Source of the DNA: Ignisphaera sp.
Lineage (GTDB): Archaea > Thermoproteota > Thermoprotei_A > Sulfolobales > Ignisphaeraceae
NCBI GenBank assembly: GCA_038735125.1
Contig: JAVYNU010000004.1
Coordinates: 62,001-126,000, forward strand
Length of the DNA stretch: 64,000 nt
Direction: 5' to 3'
Under the pieces are notes generated by a model. The model searched no databases. It worked only from the letters and a program-made list of their open reading frames with translations, and was not told the origin of the DNA. Positions within the stretch are counted from its first letter, which is position 1; the number at the start of each line of letters is the position of its first letter. The position numbers were made by a program, and so were the translations under genes. Shown one piece after another: positions 61,722-64,000 of this stretch.

Positions 61722-62882
61722 TCATCCACATGGAAACATATCGCTTAGATTCGCAAATCCTGGGTACCCGCCAGCGACAAACTCTTGGTATAGTGGCTTA
61801 CCGAGAAACACCTTGAATATCTCATCTGCTTTGGCAACTGGATCCACATCAGCAAACCTGTTTGGGTAGAGTACCTTCCCAATGAAATAAGCATCTGCAA
61901 ATGCTGTAGCAACATTTGTGTGGTAGTAGTTGAATGGCAGAACGCCGTAGACTCTCCCAGATCTAAAAGCATTCAAGCTACAGTACATCGACGAATCTTT
62001 CCTGAAGTCGCTTAAAACTGTATTCAAGTTATTTTCGTCTATGAATATGAAATCTGGCTGTTGCTTTACCAGATACTCGAAATCTATTGTTGTAAAACCC
62101 GCTTTACCAGCTACAGAATCTACAATCGACGGTGTGTTCAAAAGCTGTAGAGGGGCAAACCTGGCTTGCGTTGATGTGAATGGCTGTGCACCTTTATATG
62201 ATATCGCGCCTACGTAGACCTTTGGCCTAGAAGCTATATCTCTAGTCCTATTATTTAAATCGCTTACCAATTGGTTGATATAGTTAACAAGTTCTTTAGC
62301 TCTCTCCTCTCTCCCCAAAACCTTTCCAAGGATCATCAAAGCGTTCTTGATTCCATCAATATCTAGGTATCCCGCAACCCCATAGTCGATTACAAAAACA
62401 CTTGCATTAACCTCTTCAGCTAGTCTATCAGGTAGGTAGAGATCTGCATATGTCCTAGACATTATTATTAGCTGTGGCCTTACAGTCCTTAGCTTTTCTG
62501 GATCCGGCGGTCTATTGGGGCCTCCAGGCCCTATCACAAGTAGGTTCTTGAATATCGTGTTGTAAGCCATTGCATAGTCTCTTCCGACTGGGCTTTGACT
62601 CAGCTCGATCTCCTCTACGCCAACAAGAAGATTGGTTGCATTTAGATATGCTACTAGCCTAAGCGCTCCTGGACCTATGGCAACTACTCTACCCAGATTC
62701 TTCGGAATTTTAACGGACCTATTCAAAATATCTGTAACAATAAAGTATGCCTGTGTCTCTGCCTCTTCCTTGCTGGTTCTCCCCATATAGAGAAGCAGAT
62801 AAGAAACTCCGATAATCGCTATTGCAATGGCTATGGCAATAACTATAACCAAAGTTGCTTTAGCAACTCTTCTAATGAGCAT
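61722..62882 (-). CDS. Periplasmic-type binding protein (FecB/BtuF family), membrane anchored
   Basis: 386 residues. N-terminal transmembrane helix (ATLVIVIAIAIAIAIIGVSY) with no lipobox cysteine, then two Rossmann-like lobes joined by a long helix: KIPKNLGRVVAIGPGALRLV, PDPEKLRTVRPQLIIMSRTY, PDFIFIDENN. Ligand class: iron-siderophore, haem, cobalamin or another metal complex. It overlaps the FmdE-type gene by 11 bp, so the two are coupled. Confidence 0.9.
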   Translation of the reverse strand: MLIRRVAKATLVIVIAIAIAIAIIGVSYLLLYMGRTSKEEAETQAYFIVTDILNRSVKIPKNLGRVVAIGPGALRLVAYLNATNLLVGVEEIELSQSPVGRDYAMAYNTIFKNLLVIGPGGPNRPPDPEKLRTVRPQLIIMSRTYADLYLPDRLAEEVNASVFVIDYGVAGYLDIDGIKNALMILGKVLGREERAKELVNYINQLVSDLNNRTRDIASRPKVYVGAISYKGAQPFTSTQARFAPLQLLNTPSIVDSVAGKAGFTTIDFEYLVKQQPDFIFIDENNLNTVLSDFRKDSSMYCSLNAFRSGRVYGVLPFNYYHTNVATAFADAYFIGKVLYPNRFADVDPVAKADEIFKVFLGKPLYQEFVAGGYPGFANLSDMFPCG

Positions 62883-63561
62883 TGGGGGTCACCTTGAATG
62901 GGATTTTTGTATACGTTATACCCCTTCCTATTACAGCTAGAGCCTCTTTACCTGCACACTGCAGACATAGGGGCTTTCCATCAACATACACAATCCTTGG
63001 CGCCATCACAAGCTCGCCACATTTGGAACACCTAATGCTCTCGAATATCGGTGCCCTCTCTATCTCCTCAACAATTTCAACCTCTTGGACAACGAACTCC
63101 TCTTCTGGGATGTCAGCCATTCTATAGCCTATCTCAGTCCACAGCCTGTGCAACTTCTCAACATCTTCTCTACTACCTCTTCTCTCAGCTACAACCTTAT
63201 GGAATAGTTCGAGAGCCTCTTTAGAGAAGTATTTCTCTCTAAGCTTTTGAGCGTCTATGTAGACCCTAACACCTCTCCTGTTACCCCTCCTAAAAAGCGT
63301 AAGAGCATTCTTCCCAGTATCTATATACATCAAAGAGTTGTTGCCAAGAGTGCAACCAGTCGCTATTTGAACTCCATCAGCAAAACAGTTATTGGCTTCA
63401 ACAATAGCCACAATATCCTCACTAATAGTCTCTCCAACACCGGCTTTGCTAATACCAAGTCTTTTCATAGCTATTTCAGATGCTCTAAGACCCAAAACTA
63501 GAAATGGGCATATATGCCCGTGAAATTCTCTTGCCTTCTCTATAAGCTCTTTACTTACCAT
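62872..63561 (-). CDS. FmdE-family protein with C-terminal zinc finger
   Basis: About 229 residues. The FmdE domain (named from a formylmethanofuran dehydrogenase operon) shows FHGHICPFLVLGLRASEIAM (about 11-30), DIVAIVEANNCFADGVQIATGC across about 46-67 and TLGNNSLMYID, with metal-binding His and Cys. A C-terminal treble-clef zinc site reads CSKCGELVMAP and CLQCAG. ATG at 63561 is six bases after GGTG; an upstream GTG at 63573 overlaps the SD. It heads the ABC importer operon, so it probably handles the imported metal or cofactor. Confidence 0.88.
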   Translation of the reverse strand: MVSKELIEKAREFHGHICPFLVLGLRASEIAMKRLGISKAGVGETISEDIVAIVEANNCFADGVQIATGCTLGNNSLMYIDTGKNALTLFRRGNRRGVRVYIDAQKLREKYFSKEALELFHKVVAERRGSREDVEKLHRLWTEIGYRMADIPEEEFVVQEVEIVEEIERAPIFESIRCSKCGELVMAPRIVYVDGKPLCLQCAGKEALAVIGRGITYTKIPFKVTPNAH

Positions 63562-63610
63562 AAGGTGCACCAATCAAATTTACATGTGTACAACATGAAA
63601 TTAGTGTAGC

Positions 63611-63622
63611 CAAATATTTAAA
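63611..63622 (+). promoter_or_regulatory. TATA box for the last, partial gene
   Basis: CAAATATTTAAA lies about 45 bp before the ATG at 63662; transcription would start near 63643 and give a short leader containing GTGGT. Confidence 0.45.
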
Positions 63623-63661
63623 AGCCTTTCGTCTGCAAAATAGAGTAGTCTTGTGGTTAAT

Positions 63662-64000
63662 ATGCGTGTAGAAGAAGGCGTCTTAAATAATTTCAGAGTT
63701 CTGTTTATAGAGATGGGTAATCTCGTAGTTGGCATAGCAAAGGATATCGGACCACGCATTCTATACCTTGCTCGCAAAGACAAGAGAGACTTAAACGTTT
63801 TTGGAGTGGTTCCTGAAATTTCTTTGGAAACTCCTGATGGTGTTTGGAGAATATATGGTGGCCATAGACTGTGGACATCTCCGGAAGCTTTTCCACGCTC
63901 ATATTCTACTGAGGATAAGCCTGTTAAGATATATATGAAAGAGGATGAAATAGTTGTTGAGGGTAATCCAGAACCACAAAACTGTGTGCTGAAGAGAATT
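63662..64000 (+). CDS. DUF4380-like sugar-mutarotase-fold protein, partial
   Basis: The first 113 residues are visible; the rest lies beyond the window. They contain GIAKDIGPRILYLARKD, LNVFGVVPEIS, RIYGGHRLWTSPEAFPRSYS and KPVKIYMKEDEIVV. The GGPRIL, N-FG, then GGHRLW-PE pattern fits DUF4380, whose fold is like aldose 1-epimerase; the substrate is unknown. Start at ATG 63662 follows GTGGT. Divergent from the FmdE operon. Confidence 0.7.
   Translation, partial: MRVEEGVLNNFRVLFIEMGNLVVGIAKDIGPRILYLARKDKRDLNVFGVVPEISLETPDGVWRIYGGHRLWTSPEAFPRSYSTEDKPVKIYMKEDEIVVEGNPEPQNCVLKRI

Noticed and set aside
1-64000. CRISPR arrays, tRNA or rRNA genes, insertion sequences
   Set aside because: No regularly spaced repeats, no tRNA T-arm-like GGTTCRANTCC in a fitting context outside genes, and no transposase-like proteins were seen.

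Overview
The window comes from a hyperthermophilic archaeon, most likely a member of Thermoproteota (Crenarchaeota) near Desulfurococcales, possibly Ignisphaera-like. The genus is a guess. The sequence shows TATA-box promoters about 26 bp upstream of short leaders, GGTG-type Shine-Dalgarno (SD) sites followed by many TTG starts, heavy use of AGA/AGG and ATA codons, two C/D-box guide sRNAs, and archaeal versions of purine and hydrogenase-maturation genes. No rRNA, tRNA, CRISPR array or insertion sequence was seen.

Layout. 1-2.2 kb: a cut-off ABC ATPase and a GT-C-type membrane protein. 2.4-9.8 kb (minus strand): hydrogenase maturation genes hypF, hypD, hypC and hypE, followed by a metallo-beta-lactamase-fold protein and a divergent AMP-forming synthetase with a broken P-loop. 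10-16 kb (plus): a complete Opp/Dpp-type ABC importer, with its binding protein under its own promoter. 16-20 kb: a 2-hydroxyacid dehydrogenase, an HpcH-type aldolase, a CPA2-type antiporter and a patch of decayed DNA. 20-29 kb: two drug-type MFS transporters, another GT-C protein, a YbaK deacylase, an HD hydrolase, a DUF1152 protein and a large secreted helical protein. 29-39.5 kb (plus): a purine operon, purC-purS-purQ-purL-purF-purF-like-purD-purT-purM. 39.5-44 kb: a HemK-like methylase, two YjbQ proteins, an ACT/UPF0210 pair and an anion permease. 44-57 kb: sugar metabolism (GT35 phosphorylase, fucose/arabinose isomerase-like protein, GH38 mannosidase, MFS), with remnants of a PfkB kinase and a GH4 glycosidase. 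Inside this lies a minus-strand lactate module, etfB-etfA-glcD-larA. 57-60 kb: a membrane-anchored protein, an RNase Z-like hydrolase and an AmrS-like radical SAM enzyme. 60-63.6 kb: an FmdE-type protein with a complete FecBCD-type metal or cofactor importer. The window ends inside a DUF4380-like gene.

How the parts fit. The hyp genes imply a [NiFe] hydrogenase elsewhere in the genome; hypA and hypB are not here. The purine operon makes the pathway's early intermediates with formate-dependent PurT. The lactate module would interconvert L- and D-lactate (LarA) and oxidise D-lactate to pyruvate, passing electrons to an electron-transfer flavoprotein. This resembles known lactate dehydrogenase/Etf complexes but includes the nickel-dependent racemase.

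Most interesting items: the PurF paralogue that has lost both active sites but kept four Fe-S cysteines; the lactate/Etf/racemase module; the two C/D sRNAs; the P-loop-less synthetase beside the hyp genes; the FmdE-ABC operon; and an MFS gene with no ordinary start codon.
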